DNA of 56,921 bases from an uncultured Clostridia bacterium (GCA_944383305.1 CALWOZ010000013.1:1-56921); one strand, 5' to 3'; numbered from the stretch's first letter, positions 1 to 8,305 are shown. Notes: generated from the sequence alone by a model not told the origin. Numbers and translations are program-made.

Positions 1-28
1 TATACAATATTGTAGTATTATTACTATC

Positions 29-63
29 AAAAAGCATATTGAAAAGTTTTCAATATGCTTTTT
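29..63 (+). terminator. Hairpin terminator at left edge
   Basis: A 17-base perfect inverted repeat almost without a spacer, effectively a 15-bp stem with a 5-base loop, has A-rich 5' and T-rich 3' flanks. It probably ends a plus-strand gene lying left of the window, though it could work in both directions. Confidence 0.6.
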
Positions 64-76
64 GTCTACAAACTGA

Positions 77-104
77 AAGGAGTTATAAAAATAACTCCTT
101 TTTA
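77..104 (+). terminator. Second tandem terminator
   Basis: A 10-bp perfect stem with an AAAA loop is followed by a T run on the plus strand, the classic intrinsic terminator form. It follows the previous hairpin by 13 bases, so the gene to the left seems to have two terminators in series. The remaining 200 bases before the mannosidase stop codon hold nothing I recognise. Confidence 0.7.
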
Positions 105-302
105 TTATTAATTTCAATTAATCTATTCATATTGTTTTTCAAGATAATTATAAACAAGTCTTGCAATTCTTTTTTCTCAAATCGTTAAAAAACTAATTGC
201 AAAAATATCAAATAAAAATAATATGAATAGTTGTTTAAATAGTTGTCTATTTTAATATTTTTTAAATAATATTTAACCACAACTAAAGATATATATCCTT
301 TT

Positions 303-2999
303 TTATTTTTCTTTTAAACCTAATGTAATTATTTCTTTTTTACCTAATTTAATATTATTGTCTAATTTTCTTATTTCTTTTTCTTCTAATAAATCTAGCT
401 CTACAATATTCATATCTGTATTTATTTGAAGATTAGAATCTTCACTTGCAAGGTTAAACCATCTAGTAACAATATATTTACTATCATAGCTTAATTTAAG
501 GGCTGAGTTGGCAACTTCTAAATGGCTTGTATCTAATAATTGATATCCACTTTCAAGGCTACCTGAGTGTAAATGTGTAGTAGCATAAGTCCAATATATT
601 TGATATTGATAAGCTAATTTATAAGACTTATATACCTCTTTATCTTTACCGTGTGGTATAATAGCAAATTCTACTTGTCTTTGTCCTAAACATTGAGCCT
701 CTGGTGTTAAAAATACACCCCAATCTCCAAGTTCTCTAACACCTCTATGAATAGTAACTGCAATAGTATTTTTGCCATCTCTTAAGATTTCATATTCATT
801 TAACCCTTTGTTTGCAATAGTTAAACCACATTCATCTGTATGAACGTTAACAAATGCTTGTTGATGTTGAGCGTTACAAGGATTTTCCCATACTTTATCT
901 GGAGTATTATTTCTTTTAGCCACCTCAAAAATAGAGTCTGCATAATGATATGGTGTGTTTAAATTAGTTTCAAATAAAACTCTTATTCTGTGGTCTAAAG
1001 CTTGATTATTAAAATTAGCTACTGCTTTTATAACTGGATTTGATTTTTCAAATGTATATTTTACAGTTATAACTTGTTCTATTAATTCATCTACTCTTGT
1101 AGCTTTTCTATTTTTAAATTCTACAAGGTCTTGAATTTCTTTATCTAATATTTCGTTAGCTTTTTTAGGAACTTTCATTGTATGTGTCACACCTACAACT
1201 ACTCTATAAGGTTCATTTTCTATTATCTCTATTTTAGCTTCTACACCTTTTGTAGTAATAGGCTTTTCACCAACTGGCATAAAATAAATATATTCATTAC
1301 CTATGTCACCACAGTCTTCAAATATACCAAGATTATTCCAACTTTTATTATTAGACTTATCTAAAAGATTAAAGCTTCCATCTTTATTAAAGTCTATTTC
1401 ATAAAAAGGTGTATTTATTTTATTATCTTTAACAACCATATATTCATTGTTAGGTTTATTTTCTTCGTTAGGTATAAGTGCAAAACTTTCAAAACTAAAC
1501 GATTTAATATCTACAACTTCTAAAGTTACTTTCACTCTTTTAGCAATATATGGGTCTCTAAATTTATCTTTTGGTAAATCATAGTTAAAATAATTTGGTA
1601 TAACTGTTACTTTAGCATTAACTTCTTCACCATTAGCATTTACAACTTTGTATTTTGGTAATTGCATTTCATTTAATTCTTTAACTATTCCAGCTACTGT
1701 GCCTTCTTTAAAATATTTTTTAAATACTTCAACATATATTTCTACAACACCAGAACGTTTGTCTGCACTTGTATTTGTCACAATAAATGGTATTGCATCT
1801 TTATTTATCTTTTCAAAATTTTTAGTATCTACTTTAGATTTTAAATAATCAAGACTTTCATCTATAATGTGTTTAGCTACATTTTCGGCTTTTTCAAATC
1901 TTGTTACCATTTCTCTATGAACGTCATCAACACTACAACCACAAATACTGTCGTGAGGGTGGTTTTCCATTAAAAGTTTCCAACCATACTTAAATAAATG
2001 ATGTGGATATTCTTTACCATTAGCATAAGCCATAGTAGCCAAAGGCTCTGCAACTTTTTCAAAAAGCATTTGACACTTAGCGTTCATTTGTTTTATATAA
2101 ATACGAGAAGATGCAGTATTTGCAAGTGTATACCAACCATCTGTTTGTTGACTTCTAAGCTCACCTATAATAGTTGTCATATTATCTTTTAGCTCTGTAT
2201 TTAACGCTTTAATATAATCTTCAAAGTTAGAATGTATAAACTCTACCTCTGGATAAACTTTTTTAGCTGTTTCTATTGCTTTTGATAAGTCTGTTTGAAC
2301 TGGTTGATGGTCACAGCCATTCATAAACAATAGGTGAGATGTACTAGCATATTTAGAGGCATCTGCTAATTTTTTATCCCAATATTCTTTAGCCTCTTTT
2401 TCATCTGTAGGTATATGTATACCGTTACTATACCAGTTTGCAAAGAGTATACCCAAAATAGAAGAACCATCTTCAGAGCTCCAGTACATTTCAGAATATG
2501 GAGATTCATATGTATCACTTTCACTAACTTGATTATTAAATCCTGTTGGTTTAACTCCACGTCCAAAAACAGCTGTATCTATCCCTGCTTTTTTTAGCAT
2601 TTGAGGAGCTTGTCCCATATTACCAAAAGAATCTGGAAAGTATCCTACTTTACATACCTCTCCATATTCTCTTGCAAGTTGGTGTCCTATTTGTAAGTTT
2701 CTAACATTAGCTTCACTACTTGTTAAAAATTCGTCTTGTAATATAAACCAAGGTCCAATATGTATTCTTTTTTTCTCAATTAAATTTTTAAGTCTTTCTT
2801 TATTTTCTGGTCTAACTTGTAAATAATCTTCTATTAATAAAGTTTGTCCATCTAAATGAAAACTTTTATAATCTTTATCATTTTCTAAAGTTTCTATTAA
2901 TGTATCAAAAAATTCTATTAACAACATATGATGCTTTTCATATGGTAAGTACCATTCTCTATCCCAATGACTATGAGAAATAATATGTGCTTTTTTCAT
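303..2999 (-). CDS. GH38 alpha-mannosidase
   Basis: An 898-residue glycoside hydrolase family 38 enzyme expected to release alpha-linked mannose from glycans, probably in the cytosol since there is no signal peptide. The N-terminal HSHWD motif supplies zinc ligands His11 and Asp13. The YFPDSFG motif carries the likely nucleophile and zinc ligand Asp123, and HPHDSICG near residue 349 supplies the last histidine. The length suits bacterial GH38 enzymes of the MngB/YbgG type. The start has a GGAGG site six bases upstream. A consensus promoter lies just upstream and the hairpin ending the kinase gene separates the two. Linkage specificity cannot be read from sequence. Confidence 0.93.
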   Translation of the reverse strand: MKKAHIISHSHWDREWYLPYEKHHMLLIEFFDTLIETLENDKDYKSFHLDGQTLLIEDYLQVRPENKERLKNLIEKKRIHIGPWFILQDEFLTSSEANVRNLQIGHQLAREYGEVCKVGYFPDSFGNMGQAPQMLKKAGIDTAVFGRGVKPTGFNNQVSESDTYESPYSEMYWSSEDGSSILGILFANWYSNGIHIPTDEKEAKEYWDKKLADASKYASTSHLLFMNGCDHQPVQTDLSKAIETAKKVYPEVEFIHSNFEDYIKALNTELKDNMTTIIGELRSQQTDGWYTLANTASSRIYIKQMNAKCQMLFEKVAEPLATMAYANGKEYPHHLFKYGWKLLMENHPHDSICGCSVDDVHREMVTRFEKAENVAKHIIDESLDYLKSKVDTKNFEKINKDAIPFIVTNTSADKRSGVVEIYVEVFKKYFKEGTVAGIVKELNEMQLPKYKVVNANGEEVNAKVTVIPNYFNYDLPKDKFRDPYIAKRVKVTLEVVDIKSFSFESFALIPNEENKPNNEYMVVKDNKINTPFYEIDFNKDGSFNLLDKSNNKSWNNLGIFEDCGDIGNEYIYFMPVGEKPITTKGVEAKIEIIENEPYRVVVGVTHTMKVPKKANEILDKEIQDLVEFKNRKATRVDELIEQVITVKYTFEKSNPVIKAVANFNNQALDHRIRVLFETNLNTPYHYADSIFEVAKRNNTPDKVWENPCNAQHQQAFVNVHTDECGLTIANKGLNEYEILRDGKNTIAVTIHRGVRELGDWGVFLTPEAQCLGQRQVEFAIIPHGKDKEVYKSYKLAYQYQIYWTYATTHLHSGSLESGYQLLDTSHLEVANSALKLSYDSKYIVTRWFNLASEDSNLQINTDMNIVELDLLEEKEIRKLDNNIKLGKKEIITLGLKEK

Positions 3000-3067
3000 A
3001 GTTTACCTCCGTATACTAATGTTAAAGTTAATTTATTAAAATAGATTTGTTTCTATCTTTAAGGTAT

Positions 3068-3096
3068 ATTATATATAAATATATTCTTTATGTCAA
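3068..3096 (-). promoter_or_regulatory. Sigma-A promoter of mannosidase gene
   Basis: TTGACA, 17 bases, TATAAT on the minus strand: a perfect consensus match placed about 70 bases before the mannosidase start. The gene therefore has its own promoter and does not depend on readthrough from the kinase gene. Confidence 0.75.
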
Positions 3097-3106
3097 ACAT
3101 ATATAA

Positions 3107-3154
3107 TATAAATAAAACTGTTTATTATCTAACTAATAAACAGTTTTATTTATA
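3107..3154 (-). terminator. Terminator after the sugar kinase gene
   Basis: A perfect 21-bp inverted repeat with a 6-base loop begins a few bases beyond the kinase stop codon. The stem is A/T-rich with a short AAACTG core. It sits between the kinase gene and the mannosidase promoter. Confidence 0.7.
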
Positions 3155-3158
3155 TTTA

Positions 3159-4265
3159 TTAACAATATTTTTTTACAATATTTTTCATCTGTTCCCACTT
3201 ATTTTCCATATCTAAAACTAACTTAAATTGAGTTCTAGCTCTATCTAAATTATGGTTATCTCTATCTATTTTAAAATAAGTATCTCCTTGTAAATAGTCT
3301 GTTAAAAATCTTATACCACACTCTAAAGTTATTATTTTAGCACCCATAGGTAACATTTCTTTTTCTTTATCTGTAAGATTACCCTTTACACCTTCTATAA
3401 AGCCTTTTGTATAAGCCTCAAAAAGCTCCATACTACACTCTACTTTAGAAAGGTCTTGTTCATCTTCTAATGCTGTACTAGCTCCAAACCTTATAGAATC
3501 ACCAAAATCATTTAAAAGTGTCCCAGGCATTACTGTGTCTAAATCTATAACACATATTGCTTTTTTTGTTTTATTATCTATCATAATATTATTAAGTTTT
3601 GTGTCATTGTGAGTAACTCTAAGAGGTATTTCTCCTTTTTCTAATAAATCACATATAATATGACAGTCTTTTTCTCTATTTAATACAAAATCTATTTCTT
3701 CTTTAACATTTTTAACTCTATTTACAGCATCTTTTTGTATAGCCTCTTTTAATTTATTAAGCCTATCTACTGTATTATGAAAATTAGGTATAGTTTCATA
3801 TAATGTGTTAGCAGGGAAGTTTGATAAAAGCCTTTGAAAATTTCCAAATGCTACTGCACTTTCATAAAAATCTTGTGCATTTTGTACTAAATCATATGTA
3901 GTAGCATCTTCTATAAATTTATATACTCTAAAGCAATCACCATCTTTATCTTTATAATAATTTTCTCCGTTTTTAGTAGGTATAATATTAAGTGTTTCTC
4001 TTTCTGGATTTCCTCCATTTTCTATCACTATTTTTCTAATATATGAGGTTACGTTTACTACATTTTCCATTAATTCATCAGGATTTTTAAATATATTTGT
4101 ATTTATTTTTTGTAAAATATACTTTTTATTTTGTTTATTTTCTGTTTCACATACAATACAAAATGTATCATTAATATGCCCTTTTTTTAAAGGTTTTTTA
4201 TCTATAACTTTGCCTTCAAAATCAAAATTTTGTATAGCTAAATCTATTTGACTATTTATATCCAT
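3159..4265 (-). CDS. NahK-type N-acetylhexosamine/sugar 1-kinase
   Basis: A 368-residue member of the aminoglycoside phosphotransferase fold, closely resembling bifidobacterial N-acetylhexosamine 1-kinase (NahK/LnpB). Shared stretches include YILQKIN near the N-terminus, FRVYKFIE, LRVTHNDTKLNNI (catalytic Asp about residue 221), DLDTVMPG (metal-binding aspartates about 241-243) and the FGDSIRFGASTALEDE segment. Such kinases phosphorylate the anomeric hydroxyl of GlcNAc, GalNAc or mannose for salvage. An ATG lies 12 bases upstream, but the GGAGGG lies between it and the second ATG, so the shorter start is chosen. With the GH38 neighbour it suggests use of mannose/HexNAc-containing glycans; the true substrate is inferred. 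Confidence 0.88.
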   Translation of the reverse strand: MDINSQIDLAIQNFDFEGKVIDKKPLKKGHINDTFCIVCETENKQNKKYILQKINTNIFKNPDELMENVVNVTSYIRKIVIENGGNPERETLNIIPTKNGENYYKDKDGDCFRVYKFIEDATTYDLVQNAQDFYESAVAFGNFQRLLSNFPANTLYETIPNFHNTVDRLNKLKEAIQKDAVNRVKNVKEEIDFVLNREKDCHIICDLLEKGEIPLRVTHNDTKLNNIMIDNKTKKAICVIDLDTVMPGTLLNDFGDSIRFGASTALEDEQDLSKVECSMELFEAYTKGFIEGVKGNLTDKEKEMLPMGAKIITLECGIRFLTDYLQGDTYFKIDRDNHNLDRARTQFKLVLDMENKWEQMKNIVKKYC

Positions 4266-4368
4266 ATTACCCTCCATAGTTGTAGTATATTAATACTCTA
4301 ACTATATTACATAAATTTTCATTTTATAATAAATATATGAATTTTTATAAAATTAATAACGCAAATAT

Positions 4369-4398
4369 AAAAATGCATAGAAAACTCTTTGCATTTTT
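4369..4398 (-). terminator. Hairpin in leader of the sugar kinase gene
   Basis: A 9-bp stem (AAAAATGCA / TGCATTTTT) with a 12-base loop and a U-rich 3' side when read on the minus strand. It lies between the promoter near 4470 and the kinase start. It may terminate transcription from the DUF454 gene upstream or act as an attenuator for the kinase. Confidence 0.4.
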
Positions 4399-4454
4399 AG
4401 TAAATTTAATATAAAAACTAAAATTTTATATAAATACATTAATTAACAGTATAT

Positions 4455-4483
4455 ATAATATCATTATATTATATATTTGTCAA
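4455..4483 (-). promoter_or_regulatory. Candidate promoter of sugar kinase gene
   Basis: TTGACA, 17 bases, TATTAT on the minus strand. It would give a leader of about 180 bases before the kinase start, containing one hairpin. The region is AT-rich, so a chance match of the -10 is possible, but the -35 is perfect. Confidence 0.5.
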
Positions 4484-4517
4484 TAATCTCCTATTATGTA
4501 TCATTTTATAATAAGGT

Positions 4518-4874
4518 TTATATAGTTTTTATTTTAAATATAAAATAATAATACTTAAATATATCTATACATATAAGCATCATTTTTAAATATACTATAT
4601 CTACTATAAAAATAGATATTATTATCATAGTAGACGATAATAACATTAAAAATATTTTTGTTTTTAATGGCATTTCTCTATTTTTTACAAAATTTTCCAA
4701 ATTATTTTTATATATATTAGAATTAATAAACCACTTATGAAATTTATCTGAACCTTTGGCAAAACAAAATGAAGATAATAATAAAAATGGTGTAGTAGGT
4801 AAAATAGGTAAAGCTATTCCTACTATTCCTATACATAACATAGTAAAAGCTATAAATAAATATATATATTTCAA
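4518..4874 (-). CDS. DUF454 (YbaN-like) small membrane protein
   Basis: A 118-residue membrane protein of the DUF454/YbaN family. The first 40 residues carry the family signature: a hydrophobic segment with GIVGIALPILPTTPFLLLSS followed by CFAKGS. A second hydrophobic stretch occupies roughly residues 75-110. The start codon is TTG, preceded by AGGTG at suitable distance; no upstream ATG is available. Family function is unknown. It appears to be a single gene; downstream lie the kinase promoter and a hairpin. Confidence 0.75.
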   Translation of the reverse strand: MKYIYLFIAFTMLCIGIVGIALPILPTTPFLLLSSFCFAKGSDKFHKWFINSNIYKNNLENFVKNREMPLKTKIFLMLLSSTMIIISIFIVDIVYLKMMLICIDIFKYYYFIFKIKTI

Positions 4875-5071
4875 AATATCACCTAATTCCTATATTTTTA
4901 CTATTAATTATATGTTATATTTATTATATTGTCAATTTTAAAAATTTTACCATTTTTGTTATATATATCAAAATAATACTTTATCTTTCAGTATTTTTAT
5001 TGTTTTAATGTACAAAATATTATTGTAATACAAAAAATAAAATTTAATTACTCTCTTAAGGAGGTTTATAT

Positions 5072-5485
5072 ATGAAATTTAATAGAGTATTACCTTTTGC
5101 ATTAATGTGTTTAGGATTTTCTCTAACAGGTTGTGGAAATAATAATAACACTAATAATGAAAATACTACTATGGTAGAAACTACTACAAATTCATCTATA
5201 TCTAACAATATTAATGGTGTTTTTGACGGATATAGATATAACACAGATGATTATAATGTTGAATATACCACTTATGATAAAAATTATTATAATGGGTATG
5301 AAAGAACTACTAATTCTACTACTAATTCTACAAATGATAGATTTGGTAATGGTATGAAAGGTGCAGAAAATATAAAAGGTAACGAAAATAAAACTACTTC
5401 TCAAAAAATCTCATCTGATATAAACAATATGTATAACGATACTAAAAACACTTATGATAATATTAAAAATAGTATAATGGATTAG
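5072..5485 (+). CDS. Putative small Asn/Thr-rich lipoprotein
   Basis: A 137-residue predicted lipoprotein I cannot assign to a family. The N-terminus is a lipoprotein signal: a Lys/Arg start, a hydrophobic core and an LTGC lipobox with the lipidated Cys at residue 21, followed by an Asn run. The body is low-complexity (Asn, Thr, Tyr, Asp), and the C-terminal 30 residues look helical and amphipathic. A strong AAGGAGG site precedes the ATG. It is the only plus-strand gene in the left half of the window, so it is transcribed alone. Function unknown. Confidence 0.7.
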   Translation: MKFNRVLPFALMCLGFSLTGCGNNNNTNNENTTMVETTTNSSISNNINGVFDGYRYNTDDYNVEYTTYDKNYYNGYERTTNSTTNSTNDRFGNGMKGAENIKGNENKTTSQKISSDINNMYNDTKNTYDNIKNSIMD

Positions 5486-5650
5486 TTAATCCTTTATAAA
5501 CTTTTATTTTAAAAAATTAATTAAAATCAACTATTCCTAATATTTTTCTACAATAATATGGTAATTTTATAAATTACCTCCAATTAAAACAAAAACTTGT
5601 TTATAATTTTTAGTTTGAAAAATAAAGTTATAGTTTAATTATAATTAATT

Positions 5651-5681
5651 AAAATAAGGCTGTAAAATACAGCCTTATTTT
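5651..5681 (-). terminator. Terminator after tRNA-Arg
   Basis: A perfect 14-bp stem with a 3-base loop and T-rich flank lies directly downstream of the minus-strand tRNA. It is symmetrical enough to end transcription in both directions, so it may also serve the lipoprotein gene, which has no nearer hairpin. Confidence 0.75.
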
Positions 5682-5684
5682 ATA

Positions 5685-5756
5685 CACCCTCAGTTGGAAT
5701 CGAACCAACAACTAGCCCTTAGGAGGGGCTTGTTATATCCATTTAACTATGAGGGC
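5685..5756 (-). tRNA. tRNA-Arg (CCU anticodon)
   Basis: The minus strand folds as a cloverleaf: acceptor GCCCTCA with TGAGGGT, a T arm with GGTTCGATTCC, and an anticodon stem AGCCC/GGGCT enclosing loop CTCCTAA, giving anticodon CCT. Discriminator base is G and CCA is not encoded. It has its own promoter, whose -35 lies inside the end of csrA. Confidence 0.93.
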
Positions 5757-5767
5757 AAATATATTTA

Positions 5768-5796
5768 ATTATAAGTTAAATATATTTAAATGTCAA
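5768..5796 (-). promoter_or_regulatory. Promoter of tRNA-Arg
   Basis: TTGACA, 17 bases, TATAAT on the minus strand, a perfect consensus ending about 12 bases before the mature tRNA. The -35 box overlaps the last codons of csrA. Confidence 0.75.
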
Positions 5797-6007
5797 ATAA
5801 ATTTTTAATGTCTTTTATATCTACGTCTAATACAGCTTGTTTATTTTCTTGCATTATCTGTTCAAAAACTTCTTTTCTATATATAGGTATATTTTTAGGA
5901 GCTTTTATTCCTATTTTAACTTGTTCTTTACCTATATCTATAATAAATATTTCTATATTTTCATTTATAATTATAGAGTCGCCTTTTTTTCTGCTCAGTG
6001 CTAACAT
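5786..6007 (-). CDS. csrA: Carbon storage/translational regulator CsrA
   Basis: A 73-residue RNA-binding dimer that blocks translation of target mRNAs, classically flagellin mRNA in Gram-positive bacteria. The N-terminal MLALSRKKGDSIIIN is the family hallmark, followed by IGIKAPKNIPIYRKEV, which holds RNA-binding residues at the end of the core. It starts two bases after fliW stops, with the ribosome site inside the end of fliW, so the two are co-translated. The pairing matches the Bacillus fliW-csrA partner switch, though flagellin itself is not in the window. Confidence 0.96.
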   Translation of the reverse strand: MLALSRKKGDSIIINENIEIFIIDIGKEQVKIGIKAPKNIPIYRKEVFEQIMQENKQAVLDVDIKDIKNLFDI

Positions 6008-6009
6008 AA

Positions 6010-6456
6010 TTACTCACCAGCCTTTTTCATTTCTTTATATATATAATATTTTATAGGATATTCTTCATTATTGCATATAATTTGTTTTGCTTTATTATTA
6101 GCTAAATTTATAATAACTGGTGCTTTCAAATTTATTGTAATTTCTTTTATATCTGTTGGTATAGTTGCCATACAATATATAATAAAGTCTTCTTCGTTAA
6201 ACTCTTCTAAGTCTTTTAACATATCTTTTTCTACATTAGGATTATAATTAGGCAAAAAATTAAATACATTAAATAGTGTAAATACAATATCCACATCTTC
6301 TATTGATTGTAACCAACAAAATGGACTATTTTCATCTTCATCTGTCATAAATAAAAATTTTTTTAAATGTTCAAATCCTGGTAAGCCATCTTGAAATGTA
6401 ATAATTTTATTATTATCTATTTCTATTTCTCCAAAAAATCTTGTTTTTATTTTCAT
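6010..6456 (-). CDS. fliW: Flagellar assembly factor FliW
   Basis: A 148-residue FliW. In the known family FliW binds either flagellin or CsrA: when flagellin is exported, free FliW captures CsrA and relieves repression. Recognisable stretches are TRFFGEIEID at the start, ITFQDGLPGFEHLKKFLFM and the PFCWLQSIED segment. It lies 16 bases after the formyltransferase gene and directly before csrA, so the glycan-type genes and this regulatory pair probably share a transcript. Confidence 0.96.
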   Translation of the reverse strand: MKIKTRFFGEIEIDNNKIITFQDGLPGFEHLKKFLFMTDEDENSPFCWLQSIEDVDIVFTLFNVFNFLPNYNPNVEKDMLKDLEEFNEEDFIIYCMATIPTDIKEITINLKAPVIINLANNKAKQIICNNEEYPIKYYIYKEMKKAGE

Positions 6457-6472
6457 ATATACACCTTCTAAA

Positions 6473-7267
6473 TTATTTTATATAAGGATTTAATAATAAA
6501 CTTTTATCCCTATTTTTTAATTTTTCAAATATTTCATCTTTTGTAAATAAATTTTTCAAATAATCATCTGCCACGTCATCATTAAATTCTACATTTCTAG
6601 AATATCTAATTTCTTTTGTTTTATCTTGTTTTACAGGAGTATAACTAAATATTTCTTTTGTTTTTATTCTATCAACTAAGGAATCTTGTGCTACTTTTAC
6701 AGCTTTCATACCAAGTAAAAACGGGTCTACTCTTTCTGCTTTAGGTAGTGCGTGATATAACATATCACCTGAGTCAAGTCCTTTTCCTAAAAGATGGATT
6801 GTTGCACCTATAAGTTCTGGATTTTTGTCATATGCAGCCCAAAAATTACAAGAGCTTCCTCTATAATAAGGACTAACTCCCATATGTATATTAATAGCTT
6901 TATTTTCTATTAAAAAATCTATAAGAGGTTCTTTTATAAAGCTACTTCCAAAAACTACATAGACATCTGACTTTAAAGCCTCACTTAAAGCACTCATACT
7001 AACATTATTTAAGTCTCCAGACTTTAAAGATAGAGTTCTAACATTTTTATTATTAAAAAATATATCTCCAAATAAATCTTTTTCAGCTTTCATAACATTA
7101 GAAAAATATTCTTTCATTATGTCTGAATTGTTAAAAAAATCTTTTTTAAGTCCTGGAAATACTGTATTACATTCTTGTATTGCAAACACTTCATCACAAA
7201 TATAAGATAACTCATTTATTAATCTTAAATGTCGTGGTTGATTGCTTGTAAATATTGTTATTTTCAT
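6473..7267 (-). CDS. Formyltransferase-family protein, probably sugar N-formyltransferase
   Basis: A 264-residue protein of the formyl-THF-dependent transferase fold. The catalytic triad is intact: Asn126 and His128 in INIHMGVSPYYRG, and Asp165 in GLDSGDM. It is shorter than methionyl-tRNA formyltransferase and lacks that enzyme's C-terminal tRNA-binding domain. Sugar N-formyltransferases acting on nucleotide-linked amino sugars are the likeliest relatives. Its start overlaps the deacetylase stop in an ATGA, so translation is coupled to that gene. When the deacetylase is frameshifted, expression of this gene may also fall. Role in flagellar or surface glycan decoration is inferred from position. 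Confidence 0.78.
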   Translation of the reverse strand: MKITIFTSNQPRHLRLINELSYICDEVFAIQECNTVFPGLKKDFFNNSDIMKEYFSNVMKAEKDLFGDIFFNNKNVRTLSLKSGDLNNVSMSALSEALKSDVYVVFGSSFIKEPLIDFLIENKAINIHMGVSPYYRGSSCNFWAAYDKNPELIGATIHLLGKGLDSGDMLYHALPKAERVDPFLLGMKAVKVAQDSLVDRIKTKEIFSYTPVKQDKTKEIRYSRNVEFNDDVADDYLKNLFTKDEIFEKLKNRDKSLLLNPYIK

Positions 7268-8218
7268 ATGTTTTTCTCCTTTATTTTATTAAGTATATTT
7301 ATATGGTCTTCTCTTAAATACTCATAGTTAGTATTATCTTTTGGTACCATATTACTTCTAAATCCTATTTTTATGCCTAAATGTTTTAGAATATCTAAAG
7401 TATCATTATTATATAAACCACAAGGGTGTGACATACAAATTATTTTTTCTCCAATTATGTCCTCTAAAATTTTTTTATTAGTAGAATATTCATAAAGTTG
7501 GTCTTGTTTTGCAAATTTTATAATATTAGTAGGGTGAGTATGTGAATGTAAACCAATAATATTACCTTGTTTATACAATTCTTTTATTTCTTTTTCGCCT
7601 ATCCACAATTTTTTTGCACATTCTTGTATATTAAAGTTATATTTTTTCATCATCTTTTCCATAAAATAATCATATTCATTATTAATAATATTATCTCTTA
7701 AATATCTAAATAATTTATCATTATCTGTATAAAAATCATATCCTTTTAAATATTCTTTAGGCTCAAATTTATGTATTGAATGTTTTATAGTATTTCCATA
7801 TGTTTCATCATCTATAAGCAAAGAAAAAAATTCATCATAAAAATTATCTATATCATTAAACATAGAGCTTCTAAAGTATCTATATATTTCTAAATTATTA
7901 TAGTTTTCGTTTAAAACGTCTGTGTAAATAAAATAAAATGAACTTAATACCCCCCCCCGTTAATTCTTTAAGTACGCTATTAGCTATATCATATTGACAT
8001 TTTAATCCGTCGTCAAAACTAAGACAAACTTCTTTTTTATCTAGTTTGTTATTTAAGGCTTTTTCTAACCATTCTTTACAATCTAATATTTTATAAGTTT
8101 CACTATAATAATCTAAAATATTTAAAAATTCATTTTTGTTTATAGCACCTTGTTGGTTTATATGTTCTTTATCATCATAAAAGTGGTGAAACATTATAGC
8201 GTGTCCTGTATTTAACAT
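7264..8218 (-). CDS. Polysaccharide deacetylase, frameshifted at a G9 tract (probably phase-variable)
   Basis: A NodB-like carbohydrate esterase 4 (polysaccharide deacetylase) gene in two frames. The first part (7898-8218) carries LSFDDG, the metal-binding Asp pair. The second part (7264-7863 and the stretch before it) carries HSHTHP and SHPCGLYN, the histidine and arginine/proline-type motifs. They join at nine consecutive G on the coding strand. With eight or eleven G the reading frame is continuous, giving 317 residues; with nine, as here, a stop follows soon after the tract and the active site is split. The family removes N- or O-acyl groups from glycans. The two halves match well at the junction, which argues for slippage rather than long decay. 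A one-base sequencing error cannot be excluded. Confidence 0.8.
7950..7958 (-). repeat. Homopolymeric tract of nine G (coding strand)
   Basis: Nine C on the plus strand, nine G on the coding strand, inside the deacetylase gene and between its first and second catalytic motifs. It is the longest G or C run I could find in the window; the next is six. Tracts of this kind change length by slipped-strand mispairing and act as on/off switches in other bacteria. Confidence 0.85.
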
Positions 8219-8243
8219 ATATATTTCTCCCTATATAAAGTAT

Positions 8244-8272
8244 ATTTTAACTATGTTTATTGCAATTTCCAA
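8244..8272 (-). promoter_or_regulatory. Candidate promoter of deacetylase-formyltransferase-fliW-csrA operon
   Basis: TTGGAA, 17 bases, TAAAAT on the minus strand, 26 bases upstream of the deacetylase start and after the flgL terminator. No sigma-28-like sequence is evident there. The match is moderate in an AT-rich region. Confidence 0.4.
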
Positions 8273-8305
8273 AAGTGTGTCTTTTACTAATTAGTTATTA
8301 ATTAC

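Noticed and set aside
5757-5787. AT-only inverted repeat between csrA and tRNA-Arg as a csrA terminator
   Set aside because: The stem has no G/C and no U run follows; it overlaps the tRNA promoter. The real terminator seems to be the hairpin after the tRNA.
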